64,000 nucleotides of DNA from Selaginella tamariscina (taxonomy: Eukaryota > Streptophyta > Lycopodiopsida > Selaginellales > Selaginellaceae): positions 176,689 to 240,688 of the forward strand of contig PUQB01000343.1 of the NCBI GenBank assembly GCA_003024785.1, in the 5' to 3' direction. Under the pieces are notes generated by a model. The model was not told where the DNA came from. It searched no databases and worked only from the letters and a program-made list of their open reading frames with translations. A program made the position numbers and the translations under genes. Below are positions 10,077-22,068 of this stretch, one piece after another. Numbering within the stretch: the first letter of the stretch is position 1; each line of letters begins with the position of its first letter.

Positions 10077-11394
10077 TCAGCTACCACATTGTCCTTTCCC
10101 GCTTATGTTTGATTTCAGGCTGAAATCGTGCCAACTTCTGCTGCCATCTAGCATACTTGGTGATAGCTTCGGCTGCGTTTCAAAATACCTTAGAGTTACA
10201 CTATCTGTCCAAACCACAGTGCCATGACTTGGAAGATAATGACGCCAATACTCCAAGGAAGCAACAATAGCATACATCTCCTTTTCGTGAGTAGGCCATC
10301 GAGTTTGCGCGGCATCTAACTTCTTCGAGAAAAAGGACACTGGATGTCCTTTCTGTTGCAATACACCACCAATTGCAAAGTCGGAAGCGTCACATTCTAC
10401 TTCAAAGGGATCTTCAAAGATGGGCAACTGCAAAACTGGCTCAGAAGAGATAGCCTCTTTGAGTTTGACGAACGCACGTTGGCACTCTGGAGTCCAATGC
10501 CATGGAATGTTTTTCGTAAGATCTGTCAATGGGGCCGCTATTTCCGAGTAACCCTTTATGAATCTTCGGTAATACCCTGTCAGACCAAGAAATGATCTAA
10601 CTTCATGCACATCTTTTAAAGTCATCCACTCAGTAATAGCTTGAATTTTCTTTGGGTCCATGGCAACCTCCCCACCTGAGATCAAGTGTCCCAAGAAATC
10701 TATCTTGGTTTGACCAAATGCGCACTTGCTTTCTTTAGCATACAACTGGTTCTCTCTCAACCTCTGAAACACTTTTTCTAAGTGTTCCACATGTTCTTCA
10801 ATTGTCGAACTGAAAATCAGAATGTCATCAATATACACCACTACGAACTCGTCTAGATAGTCTCTAAACACATCATCCATCATTGTGCAAAAAGTTGCTG
10901 GAGCATTGCACAACCCGAATGGCAAGACTAGAAACTCAAATGATCCATAACGCGTTCGAAAAGCGGTCTTCTCAATGTCATTCTCTGCTACCCGAATCTG
11001 ATGGTACCCGATCTCAAGTCTATTCTTGAAAAATACTTTGCTTTTGATAGCCTATCAAATAAGTCGTCCACTCGTGGAAGAGGATACTTTTTTGATAGTT
11101 ATCGCGTTCAGCGCTCGATAGTCCACACACATTCGCATCGTACCATCCTTTTTCATTACAAACAAGATAGGTGCACCATATGGTGATCGACTAGGTCGAA
11201 TGTGTCCTCGACCAATCAATTCTGTCAGCTGTCTCTTCAATTCTACTAACTCTTGAGGATTCAACCGATATGGGGCTCTTGCCGGTGGAGACGAACCTGG
11301 CAAAATCTCTATCTGTGGTCCACACTCGACGTGGAGGTAACTCAGGCGGCAAGTCTTCTGGCAACACATCCTTAAACATGTTCAAGACTTCCAA
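10077..11394 (-). pseudogene. pol: Reverse transcriptase-RNase H, element 2
   Basis: RT starts near 11300 ([33 protein letters not shown]) and breaks near 11090. It resumes before [12 protein letters not shown] at 10925, with the catalytic box [11 protein letters not shown] near 10830-10860 and LGLTGYYRRFI near 10560-10600. RNase H follows (FEVECDASDFAIGG, THEKEMYAIVASLEYWRHYL) and loses frame near 10160-10190. Catalytic residues visible in RT and the first part of RNase H are intact. Confidence 0.93.
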
Positions 11395-13194
11395 AATAGG
11401 TTAGGAACAGATTCTTGACCATCTCCTATTTTGACTTCACCAGTATCCAAAACCATTGCAAGAAACACACGTTCGATGTCTAACTGCTTACGCAACTGAG
11501 TTAAGGTAAGGAACATAGGATTCCAATCCTTATCAGTTAGCGTTTCCATTTGAGCGTGGTTTTCTAATGCTTCTTTATCTGCTGCAAGCGTGATTCGATT
11601 ATCTCCGGAACCCCTCATTTCGATTACATGTTTATGGAACCATTCCATACCCAAACAAAGTCAAACCCCGTCATATTCAAGACAACTAAGTCTAGCTTAG
11701 CCTTCCAATCTTTGATTTGGACAGGAACTGCCCTTGCTATATTATTAGTATTTTGAGAACCTTTGCCAAAATTGATCTTTATTTCACACATCTTTATTAC
11801 ATCCAAATTCAATCGACGAGCTAGACTAGTCGATATGAAGTTGTATGTTGCTCCAGTATCGATCATCATTCGGACTCGGTCCCCTCGTATCCTTCCTGTC
11901 AAATATAGCAAAGGGTCAGTTTTGTCTTGAATAGCGAATAAGGCAGGTTGTGTCTGGCACAACATTACCTCTTCTGACTCATCTTCCGGATCTTCAAGCG
12001 TTTCTGGTTCAGCAACTTCCTCTTCTACCATCGCCTTGAAATGTCCTGATTGTTGTGAGGGTGCCGGACACTCTTTAGCAAAATGACCAGGCTTGTTACA
12101 ATTATAACATTTCACGACCCCGCCTGCGGAACGCGGGGGAGCAGACTTTGGAGCCGATCCTTTGGTCTGCTGAGGAGGTGGTAACGCCAATGGTTTCCGA
12201 AATCCGGTGGGTCTTGATGTGTCCGAAAACTTGGAACTGCCAACAAAGGGACTTGCACTTCGAATTGATGGCGATTGATCTGGTCGCCTATCAAACCTTC
12301 TGAACCCAGACTTTGGAGGAAACCTCCTTGGTTTAGGTTTTGCTTCCTCCCCTTTGTACAAGTCTTCTAACGACATGCCATAAGCAACCTTTTGAGCTGC
12401 CTCTTGACATTCCCGATAGCTTGTTGGCTTGTACCTTAAGATTTCTCTTCGCGTTTTCTCATTCAAGCTAGCCATGAAGCAACTTCGAGCTTCATCATCG
12501 CTCATATTTGGCACCAATCGCCGTACACTTTCGAATCGATAAACGTGGTCCATAGGACTTCCCCGAACTCCCTGTTGACAAAGTGCCAGGTCAGCACGCA
12601 ATCGCAAACCGAGATCATCCGGCATATACTGCTTTTTGATCTCCTTTTTCATGTGCTTCCAGCTGTTTCGGTATCCACGTTCACCTTCAACAATTCGCCA
12701 CCAAGTCTTAGCTTCTTCTTTAAGAAACTGCTTGGCACATGCAACCTTTTCTGTCTTTCTCACGGAAGCAGCCTCGAAATAGCTTTCCATATCATACAAC
12801 CAGTCATCCAAAACCTTGTAATCCTTTGAACCCATGAAATTCGAAGGCTTTACCGGTTTGAATTTACTGGGACCTCCACCAACTACTTCCGTCGAAGAAT
12901 CTGATTCAGAGGAACCTGACTCTGAGTCATGCTTCTTCTTCTTTTCCGTGTGTCTGGTTGCGGAACATCTGGCACTGCGTATTCGTTGGAATCCGAACGG
13001 CAACATTATCGATTCGGTCGTTCAACCCAAAACATCCCCTCGAAGTTCGTTTAGGGCATCCATCATTATTTCTCGCCAACCAGGTCGTTGTCTAACCTAG
13101 GGGGTCGACCTGGATCAGCCTCATCCATCTCCTCATTTTGAGCCTCTGCGACAGCCCTCTCTGCCTCAGGCTCTGGTTGCTTTCTCTTGCTCAT
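11382..13194 (-). pseudogene. gag: gag-protease of element 2
   Basis: The start is the ATG at 13194 opening MSKRKQPEPEAERAVAEAQN, an acidic N-terminus shared with the second copy. A frameshift near 13085 and another near 13010 precede a long frame from about 12980. That frame has a KKKKHDSESGSSESDSS tract, a Gag capsid region (KTWWRIVEGERGYRNSW), a CCHC knuckle CYNCNKPGHFAKEC near 12070-12110 and the protease motif MMIDTGATYNFIS near 11840-11875. A shift near 11650 separates the protease tail GMEWFHKHVIEM. Gag and protease share one frame. Confidence 0.92.
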
Positions 13195-13507
13195 CGTATT
13201 GAACCCTAGTTCAACACTCGGAGAATATGCTTGGAATATTCCCAATGTGAAATGGAAACACCCTGCACAGGTTGTACACCCACACACATCAGCTTAAACT
13301 AGCATAAGACTTTCGGACATACCTAGAATCTCACGCCGACTCACTGAGCAAGTGTTCTCCGAAGTTTGACAACTCACAGGATCAAACTCTCTGCGCAGAA
13401 TACAGACATGTCAACCGAAAGCAATAGAGTATAATCAAGAATTTAGAGTTATCTAAACATTGAAACACCCTATGACTTAAGGCAGTCCTACTGACCGCAG
13501 AGAACTT

Positions 13508-13519
13508 GCTCCGATACCA
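13508..13519 (-). other. tRNA-iMet type primer-binding site, element 2
   Basis: On the minus strand TGGTATCGGAGC lies two bases after the 5' LTR and matches the usual plant site TGGTATCAGAGC with one mismatch. The second copy has the same variant at 49257-49268, so the change belongs to the family and is not private decay. Confidence 0.9.
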
Positions 13520-13521
13520 AT

Positions 13522-14492
13522 TGTCAGAGTTTTTACCTGGTGCCACAAAGGCGGCTTGCCAGGTGCCAACCCTGGAATCCCCTCTCTGGAAACCCCACGG
13601 AATCTGGTAAAGTAACCCGTATTAGGAACCCAAGCCTTAGGAACTCAAACCCTAACTGACTAAGTCCACGAACGAGACTCACCTTGTGAATCAGGATACA
13701 CGGACTAGCCGAGCTTTAGGTGTCGTTCCTAGCTTGGCGTGGTTGAGGCGGCCGGAGCAAGGCCTCAACCACTAGTTCTGCGGAACGTGAACTCGGGCAA
13801 TCTTTGAGCTTGGGCAGGTTTTCGGACCAAGGAATCTGACTAACTCCTTGGAAGTGACGTGCCCTATCTCAAAGGCAAGATCCTGCCAACGATAAGGATA
13901 GTCTAACCCTAGGGTGGGTTGTACCCCTGTCGTGTGGAAGTTTGGGCGGCACAACGGAGGGTTGCACCTTGACGACACAAGCTTAGCTTGCACCGGTAGG
14001 AGGTTAACGAGCTCTCTTTTGAACCCAGGAAGCCTCACTACATATACTCTACCTTATTTATGTGACGGACCCCCCCCCCCTGTTTACCTAAATGAGTAAG
14101 TGGGCTGGCACAAAATGCCAGCCCTTAGAGAAAATGGTTGTCCTAACCTAACCCTAAACCTAACCCCTAGGGGGGGGTATTAGGGCGTGGGGTTAGGGCA
14201 ACCCTAGGGTTAGGTCAACCCTAGGGGTGTCCCTAACCCTTTTTGACAAGCTATATTTAACGGAAAACCTATCTGTAACGTCAAACTGGGGGAGAGTTTT
14301 CTAGAGGGTAAGTACTACCTTCGCCTAGAGTTTCTCGAGGTACCTAGTGACAGCCGGCCGGACTACCCCTAAACACCTAAGTGCACTAAGCGGGGCTGTT
14401 TCTCACTACAACTAGGGTTCGCCACACAACTCGGTAGGTAACAACAGTCAAACCCCAAAGTAAAGGGTCGAGTCATAGTAAAAACTATGACA
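13522..14492 (-). repeat. 5' LTR of element 2 (right on + strand, 971 bp)
   Basis: Nearly identical to 7177-8135, with the same terminal TGTCAGAG...CTATGACA, telomere-like words and G-run block (14170-14198). A C-run near 14070 may be length-variable. Confidence 0.95.
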
Positions 14493-14497
14493 GCTTG
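14493..14497. repeat. Target-site duplication of element 2, right (GCTTG)
   Basis: GCTTG directly follows the right LTR and matches 7172-7176. Confidence 0.9.
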
Positions 14498-14869
14498 AGT
14501 CTCATGAAATAGAAAGATAAAACATCAATATAAATACACATTTCATAAAATAAATAGGGACTCAAGAACTTACAAATTCCATCTCATTGCTTTTGAATTA
14601 TAGTTTTTCAATCCTAAATTGACTAGATCTTGAGTATCCATGGTAGCAAGTTCCTTGGGCATGCATTTAGAAGCTCGTTTCTCATGCCCAAGCATGCATG
14701 TCAATACTGAAGTTTGTTGCTTAGCATTTTTGCACCTATGACTGAATTGCATAAAGAAATATAAATCAAAATAAGAAAACTATTAAAAAAAAAAAAAAAA
14801 GAAGCAAAACCACTACATTGAGTTATCAATGTTGTTTTGGTTTTCTCTTACCAATAAAAGATTTAACTA

Positions 14870-16272
14870 CATTATAGAGTCATACTCTAAGTCCTTTAAA
14901 ATAATTATCTTCGAACCCTAGAGGATAATCTAAGTAAACTTTAGGATCCTACCTTAAGAGACCTAAATAAGCTCATGCCCTAACCCCACTAAGGAAACAT
15001 GCCTTGTGTATACCCCCATGATAAAGCTAAACATTATGACTTACCTCTTGAGGAATCACCTTCATCCTCCATTTGAGAATACAACCCCTTTAGGGTGGGG
15101 TACCATGACCCATGACTAACCCTTAAGGGTTTGAGTAGTCATACCCTAGACCTTAGATTAATACTGAATGAAACATGAGTGTGCTCCATAGGCAGACATA
15201 AGTATTTTGTTAAATAAACTCCCAAGGCTAGGTTTGGATAATCTTAAGTACGACCTTGCAAGTGCCTTATGAAATAGCTCATGCTAACGAGTTTAGGTTG
15301 TTTAACCCTTATATTTCAATGAGAACACCCTCTACATAAGTGTGTCAATAGCACACCTATTTACCAAATTTAATGAGTCGGTGCCCAAGGCTAAGCACCC
15401 TGATGCAAGCACAAGCACCCCTCGATGTTAAATCCATAACACAAACCCAAAGGGCGTGCCTCTATGTGTTAATTAGCCTAATGTCACATGTCCATGTAAC
15501 ATTGTTTTCCAAACATGAGCTATCTTGCCATAGTCTTTTAGATTCAAAAGCTACATCTGGTGGTTTGTAAATGTCAACTCTAGATCCCCCCTATGTGAAC
15601 CTTTAGGAATATGGTATAAAGAACCTATTAACCAAAATTTCATGCTCACAATTGGACAAGGGCACGAATGTGCCATGCTTAACTGTGAGTATTGTTCTTA
15701 GCTTGACATGGAGGAGGTTGGAGACATGCCTCAATATATGAACCTTGAAACGTCCAATTCAACAAGACTTCTAGGCATGGATTCGTCAATGTTAAGGGTA
15801 AGCTACCTATTGTCTGAAAGTTGAGGTGACATAATAGAGGGTGATAAAGAATAATGAGTTTAGTTATAAACCCAAGAACTTTCACTACATATCCAATTTA
15901 ATATATGTGACAGTTATTTTCCTATTTTGTAAGCACAAAATCTCATTCACAATAGAAATATACTTGGTGAGTTTAACTTAACAACCCATCAACCCCTAAA
16001 TCTTAATTCAAGGGTTTAGGGCGTGGGGTTAAGGCAACCCTAGGGTGTTTCTACCAATCTGACATGACAAACTCACCAAAATCAATTAGTAACATAATCG
16101 GGACATGGAAAATGAGGGTAAAAGTTTTTAAGAAGGTAAGTGTTACCTTCACTTAGAGTTTCTCAAGGTATCTAGTGATAGTCGGCTAGATTACTAGGGC
16201 TTGTCAATATAGTTTGGTAAGTAACCACAGTCAACATCCAAAGTAAAATGAAGTCATAATAAAACTATAACA
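14870..16272 (-). repeat. Diverged LTR related to element 2 family
   Basis: This block can be aligned by eye with 19030-20518: the same order of phrases such as CTAAGTCC, CTAACCCCACTAAGG, CATGACTTACC, and a tail GTAAGTAACCACAGTCAA...CTATAACA. The tail resembles the end of the element 2 LTR (GTAGGTAACAACAGTCAA...CTATGACA). It is an old LTR, perhaps a solo LTR. The left edge is uncertain, and 14498-14869 is AT-rich DNA with no gene seen. Confidence 0.65.
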
Positions 16273-18371
16273 CAATAATTGGTGGTTCATTATTTCTCGC
16301 ACAATCAATAACCACTTAGGATACACCATCATGACATTTGGGTTTAATCCAAGCATGTAGATGTAGATGAAGTACATGTGCAAACACGAACTCCAGCTTT
16401 TTTTCTTTGAAATCTTACACATGTATAAGATGGAAATGATGATAACCTTAAAATTTTCACAATTAACATTTTATGTCTTTCCCATTATATCACTTCTACT
16501 AATATGTCCTTGGAGTATTTTTGTCTGGATATAGTTCTTCTCTTATTCTTTTGACATATTATTCTCACCGAATGAAGGCACCCATGCTAACCACCCTAGT
16601 CCTCTTGGTGGCAACAGAGTCCTTTTGTTGAGTGTGGTAAGGCATACTAGTGTATGTTCATTCTAAAGCTTGCTTACTAGAGAGATTTCACCTAAGTCTG
16701 TTCTTTTCTAAACATGCCACACATCATGCACTTGGACAGTACATGTATAAAGGAACCTTACATAAGGATGGTTGTAATAGGTTAAAGAATGAAGACAAAA
16801 CCACATCATTTGCTACACATGTTCCACATTCTTGATGGTGTTCATATAACTCCTCATACTAAAGAATCTCAGAGCATGAACACATTAAGGATACCCTATC
16901 AAGTGGCTGCATAGAGTCTCACCCTCTTTTGTAAGGCCCAAACACTTCACTTGACTTCACTTTTCTATTCTCCTAATGACCAAGTCCATTAGATGTACAT
17001 TTTCTTCTTCCACATCTTGAAATCTAAGCTTCTTCCTCCCAAATTTGGAATTACATGTTTTGCATAATTGATGTCATGCCTATGTGAATGGCGCTCGTTA
17101 GTGTTGTCCACTCTAGTAGATGTTCTATGAATGGTATAAACATGAACATTAGTTGATGAAATGATGCCATGTGTTCCCCATGTCAACAAGGTCGATAATG
17201 GTAGCTGGCAACACAAACTTTTCAATTGATAATTTATGATGAACTTTATTAATAAGCATTTCCAGAACCTAATACCTTCCCTTTAGTATTAATAAGGCCA
17301 CATACTTTGTTAGTTGTGCCTTCCTTGCTCTCCCGTGAACCCCTCCATTGTTCATGGTGGGTATGTTAACAATACCTTGCTATTAAATCATAAATCTCCA
17401 CCATCAAAATATGATCTTCATGCTTGATTCACAAGGCCAACCAAGTCTTTAAAGCATGAACATTTAATGCTTGCACATTCCAAAAAGATTCTAACATAAC
17501 TAGCTTCTCCATCTTATGTAATTCCTCCATCCAAAAACACACCAAGTTCATGTGTTTAGCCCTATGTTTTTCTAGAATTCACTTCTTAGTTATTTGTCAC
17601 ACGAATTACATATAATGGAACATATAGTTTTTCTTCTTAGCTTTCATTTTGTTACCATTTTTTAATACATTATGAAGAGCTATTCATATAGGGTTGGCTT
17701 TGTCAACATGAACCTGCAAAATTAATGGTGGTGAGTCTATACTTTCAGCAAACATTAAGCATAGTGTTCAAAAGCTTCGTAATTTCAAGACTTTTCTCCC
17801 AACATATGTTACGATATGCTATTGTTATCATCGAACATAATAATGCCAAACTCAACAATTAAAACATATGTATTCCACACCACTTACAAAGAATCTTAAA
17901 GATAAATGCCGATTGTGGTCCAATTTGGAATACAATGAGTGTTGGTCTAGAACCATGTCACACACCTATCCCTCTTGATTTAGGCTCTTGAACTATCATT
18001 TTGAAAATTAAAAGTTGCTCTTCTACACTATTTTAATTCCATCATAAAACATTATGTCATAGTTCTAACCTGGTGGTTGACAAGCTAGGTAAAATTGTGG
18101 GATATGTGGGATATATGGAAAAAGACCCAAGCGAACTTTAGTCATCATGACCAGGGGCTTTCTCATAAAGACCAATTGGCCTTTTGTCTTGTTGGCTTAA
18201 GTGGAGAGCGAAAGGTTGTGACAATAAACAACATGAATGAAGGGATTGGCAACTTCCTCTTTAGTTTTAAAGGCCCTCATAACCTTCTTTAAAGCCTTCG
18301 CAAGCACCCTTCTGCAAGACAAAATCGTTATTTGCCCCCCCCCCCCACGTGGCCACTTTCATTATTGTATT
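16273..18371. other. Gene-free stretch between old LTR remains
   Basis: About 2.1 kb of AT-rich DNA with no recognisable domain on either strand. It ends in a run of about 14 C near 18335. It could be old transposon interior that has lost all coding signal. Confidence 0.5.
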
Positions 18372-18660
18372 TGTCATAGTTTTTTTATTATGACTACTCG
18401 GGTTATTACTTACTAAAATATGTTAGCATTAGAAACATGCATTCTTGGGTACCTATTGATAGTTCAGTTGGGTGTCGATAGGTATTTCAAGAAACTCTAA
18501 ATGAAGCTAAAACTTACTTTTTAAAAAATACTTCCCTTGTTTTTTGTGTATCTGTTAAATTTTTGGTTGATTTTGGCAAGTTCAACATGTCTAATATAGT
18601 TAAAAAGATGTTTGACGTATGGTTTCCCCAACACCACACCCTAAACCCCTCGGGGTTAAG
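18372..18660 (+). repeat. Inverted LTR fragment of the element 2-like family
   Basis: TGTCATAGTTTTTTTATTATGAC at its start is the true 5' end of this LTR family, here on the plus strand. AGAAACTCTAAATGAAGCTAAAACTTAC further in is the complement of the phrase found near the ends of the minus-strand LTRs. It lies opposite to its neighbour at 18919. Confidence 0.6.
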
Positions 18661-18918
18661 GTAGGTGGACCCTTAGGTTAAATCTCACCAAGTGTAAATG
18701 CATTGGAACTAACATTCAATGCCACTTTATAAAACAAGGACATGAGGGGGGCTCTCCATCACATAAATTAAGTAAAGTAAGTGTGGAGTGAACATGCCAG
18801 AGAATGAAAGGTCTCTAATTCCTTCCTCTCGAAATAAGCCTAAATTAATCCATCAAGACATGCCTTTTGTGCTACCCTAACTTCTAGCATGTAAGTGTAC
18901 GTCACACGCTAAGGGTAA

Positions 18919-20518
18919 TGTCAGAGCTTTAATGGGTTAACATGTGGACCAAGTAGCCAGATGGTGTTAACACCTAAGTTTTCTAAAATAGTTCTAAGAG
19001 TCTGACTTAGATGCACAAAAAGGCACAAACCTTAGGGTCCTACCCTAAGTCCCCTAAAATGATTATCCCCAAAAAACTCGAGTAGACTTTCATGAAACTT
19101 AAATAAGTTCATGTCCTAACCACACTAAGGAGACATACCTTGCACATACCCCTATGATAAAGTTCAGGCACCATGACTTACCCCTTAAGAAATCACCCGC
19201 ATTCAGGAGCACAACCCCTTTAGGGGAACAAGGGTACCCTATCCCATGACTAACCCCAAGGGATCACGAGGCTAGGCTATCTCCTAGACCTAGGGTTGGT
19301 ACATAGTGGTAACACGATGTGCACCATAGGCAAATACAAGTGTTCTACTAAGCAAACCCCTTTGGACAACCCTAAGCATGCGAATATGCAAATGCCTCAC
19401 AAAAGGGCTCTTGATAACGAGCTAGGTTGTTCAATCACTAGATATGTTCACTTCCCCAAGGAGAACACCCCATAACCAAGTGTGCTAATTAGAACACCTA
19501 GTTACGAGGCCTAACCTCCCTTGAGTGGATGCCCAAGACTTTACACCCTGATGTAAGCACAAGCATGCCTACTTGTTAAAGTATCTAGCCCCTTGGCATT
19601 AAACCCATAACACAACCCTAAAGGACATGCCTCAAACATTGTATCATTTGTCATCTAGCCTAGTATCATATGTTTATGTGACATTATTTCTTAAGATGTG
19701 GGTTTATCTTACCATAACCCTTCAAACTTAAGATCTACACTTGGTGGTTTGTAGATGCTAAACCCCTCTCTAGGAACCCTTAAGAACATGGTAATGAGAA
19801 CTTGTTTGACTAGTGAAATGTGTATTTCAACAAGACCTTTTAGGTGTGCAATTGGGTTATACCAAAGGAAAGGAGTTGACTAACTCCCTAATGCAATGTA
19901 CTCGGGCACAACAGTGTGAATTTGCCAATGCTAAGGGTAAGTTTACCTTTAGGGTGTGACATACCCACATGTGGGTGGCACAAAGCTTTAATGACATAAA
20001 ATGAGCTTATGTTGGCAGAGAGGAAGAAACTAGACACCTCTTAGTCTTTAACATGCTTTTCCCATACCTATCCTACTTTATATATATGATAGAGGCCTTT
20101 CCTCCTTTGTTTTTTCTTATTTTATAAAGTGGGTTGGCACAAAATCTTATTCCCAAAATAATAATATTTTGTGTGTTTTAGCCTAATGACCATCGACCCC
20201 TAAATCCTATCCCTAGGGGTTTAGGACAACCCTAGGCCAAGTTCAATCTTAGGGGTGTTTTTAATTATATCCAACATGTTAAACTCACCAAAACCAATCA
20301 TGAATCTAACCAAGATATGAAAAATAATAGAAGAGTTTTCTAAATGGAGGTCTAACTTCATTCATAATTTCCTACAAATATTTAATGACACCTGGCCATG
20401 CATCATTAAATATCCATGTGCATTAAGCAAGCATATTTCCTCTATACTGTCAATATAGTTTGGTAAGTAATAACAGTTAACCTCCAAAGTAAAGAGTGGT
20501 TATAATAAAACTATAACA
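18919..20518 (-). repeat. Old LTR of an element 2 relative (about 1.6 kb)
   Basis: It starts TGTCAGAGCTTT and ends CTATAACA, both matching element 2 LTR termini with changes. It is followed on the right by sequence matching the element 2 polypurine tract and 3' region. It is longer and much more diverged than the LTRs of element 2, so it marks an older family or subfamily. Confidence 0.75.
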
Positions 20519-20880
20519 CACTCTCCGCTTTTGAAAATATCAACATCCTCTTTGACATCTAATTTAAGACTATATAATGTTAGAAAAAATAATTAAAACT
20601 AATATATTACTCTATGCAAAGTCAACAAAAAAAAATTCGCATAAATTCCATTACCCCTTTGCATTACATAAAATTAAGTACTTCAGAATTGTCATTCTCT
20701 AAGTTGTTAACTCAACTGCCAGAGGCATCACATGTGACATGAAGTCACTTGGAGACTTTTCCACATATGGAAAGTTTGTCACCCAAATGTAAATAACATA
20801 GTAATTAATTTCTTTATGTTAATTAAAATTTATATTGGAGGCTTTTAGTTAAATGTTATTTGTTGGCCTCTAGATAAACT
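20519..20880 (-). mobile_element. Truncated internal 3' end of the old element 2 relative
   Basis: The sequence aligns by eye with 8136-8510 of element 2: CACTCTCCGCTTTTGAAAAT against CACTCCCCGCCTTTGAAAAT, then CATCCTCTTTGACATCTAA and CTCTATGCAAAGTCA. Homology stops near 20880, so the body and other LTR of this element are gone. Confidence 0.75.
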
Positions 20881-21720
20881 TATCTTACATCATATATAAT
20901 TTAATATTGTACTTTCACGAATACCGAATCAACTTATATATCAATGCAAATGCACACTTATCAAGGAACACCATTAAACCTTGAGTTAAACCTTGCAATG
21001 ACATCAAAGACACCATCAAACCTAGAGTTAAAAATCAAACCTAGAGATTTTATAACTTGTTGTTAAAGATGTTAATGGTGATCTTTGATCTTTAATAAGA
21101 GATTTTGAAATCAACAAATATTCTCATTAAAAGATTTTAAGTTCAATCTAAATCAACAAATATTTTCATTAACATCTTTACCAACAAGTTATAACATAAT
21201 TTTTTAAATAAATTGTTCAAATTACTAAAATATGTAACAGCAGAAAGCTTTTAAATATACATATTTACAACCAACCTTATGAACATTAACCATTTGTATA
21301 TTGCTTTTTAATGACTTATCCACCCTTATCAAAATATAATTTTTTTTTATATTAATTAATATCATTCATCAATACAATGGTGTGTTTATTTTTTGAATTA
21401 CCATTTTATATTTCAGCTTTCATTTTTTTGAGATTCATCATTTATATTTATTAAAACATTTGACTCATGAATTTTTCTTTCCAATTTGAATTTGATTAAA
21501 TTTAAAATGTAAACACAAAAAGGGTCCAATGTTTTAAATGTTGGAGCAAGGTTATGATTTTTGAATTGCCACATAGACAACCTGTGATGTCAATCAAAAG
21601 CTTGTGATTAGCAAAACTATATGTCCAAATCGTAAATCTACCCAATTGAATCATACTCCATGTCATCCGATTGGATGAGAGCGTGCTCTATGATTTGATT
21701 TACTTTGACGTTATGCGAGC
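20881..21720 (+). repeat. AT-rich DNA and leader of the amplified module
   Basis: 20881-21230 is AT-rich with repeated AAATCAACAAATATT phrases and no gene. From about 21230 the sequence matches the leaders of the X copies at 39240-39640, 51900-52160 and 57040-57240. It includes AATCGTAAATCTACCCA and GAGCGTGCTCTATGATTTG. The leader is cut by element 3 at 21721 and resumes at about 26487. Confidence 0.7.
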
Positions 21721-21939
21721 TGTTACACTCCTACGACATCATACCTAGATGCTGCCTAACTCACCGCCCAACCTTAGAGCACACTAGCTCACCCCAAGCT
21801 GCAACAAGTTGAACTCCACTCTCAAAAGTTGTTGTCGCTCTCCAAAATTAGGGTCTCCCTAAAATGTGATTAGCTTAAGCATGAAATCAATCACGATAAA
21901 CTTTTGACCAAGACCATGGACCAATGTCTGGCTGTAACA
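21721..21939 (-). repeat. 3' LTR of element 3 (left)
   Basis: It starts TGTTACACTCC and ends GGCTGTAACA, giving a TGTTACA/TGTAACA terminal repeat. It is matched by 26295-26483 with many changes. Confidence 0.85.
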
Positions 21940-22068
21940 TTCCTTCCTCTTTGGAAAAAGTTCTAATTGTGTACACTTTACAAAGATTTACGTCGATGAT
22001 TTCCTTCAAAAACAAGTTGTTTTAAACATCCTCCTAGTTAGACTCCTTTGACTCTTCAAGTGAGTGTA

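Larger units (their letters stand above)
7177..14492 (-). mobile_element. Ty3/gypsy chromovirus, element 2, full length (7.3 kb)
   Basis: Both LTRs, a tRNA-type primer site, gag, protease, RT, RNase H, integrase, chromodomain, a polypurine tract and a 5-bp target duplication are all present, read on the minus strand. The two LTRs are nearly identical except for lesions at about 7950-8060, so insertion was recent, but gag and pol carry several frameshifts. A second, truncated copy lies at 44717-50257. It is probably non-autonomous now. Confidence 0.96.

Noticed and set aside
18320-18350. Long C runs (also near 7730, 14070 and 38848) as functional elements
   Set aside because: Homopolymer C runs vary in length and are prone to sequencing error. 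Only the LTR G-run block with spaced runs was kept as a finding.
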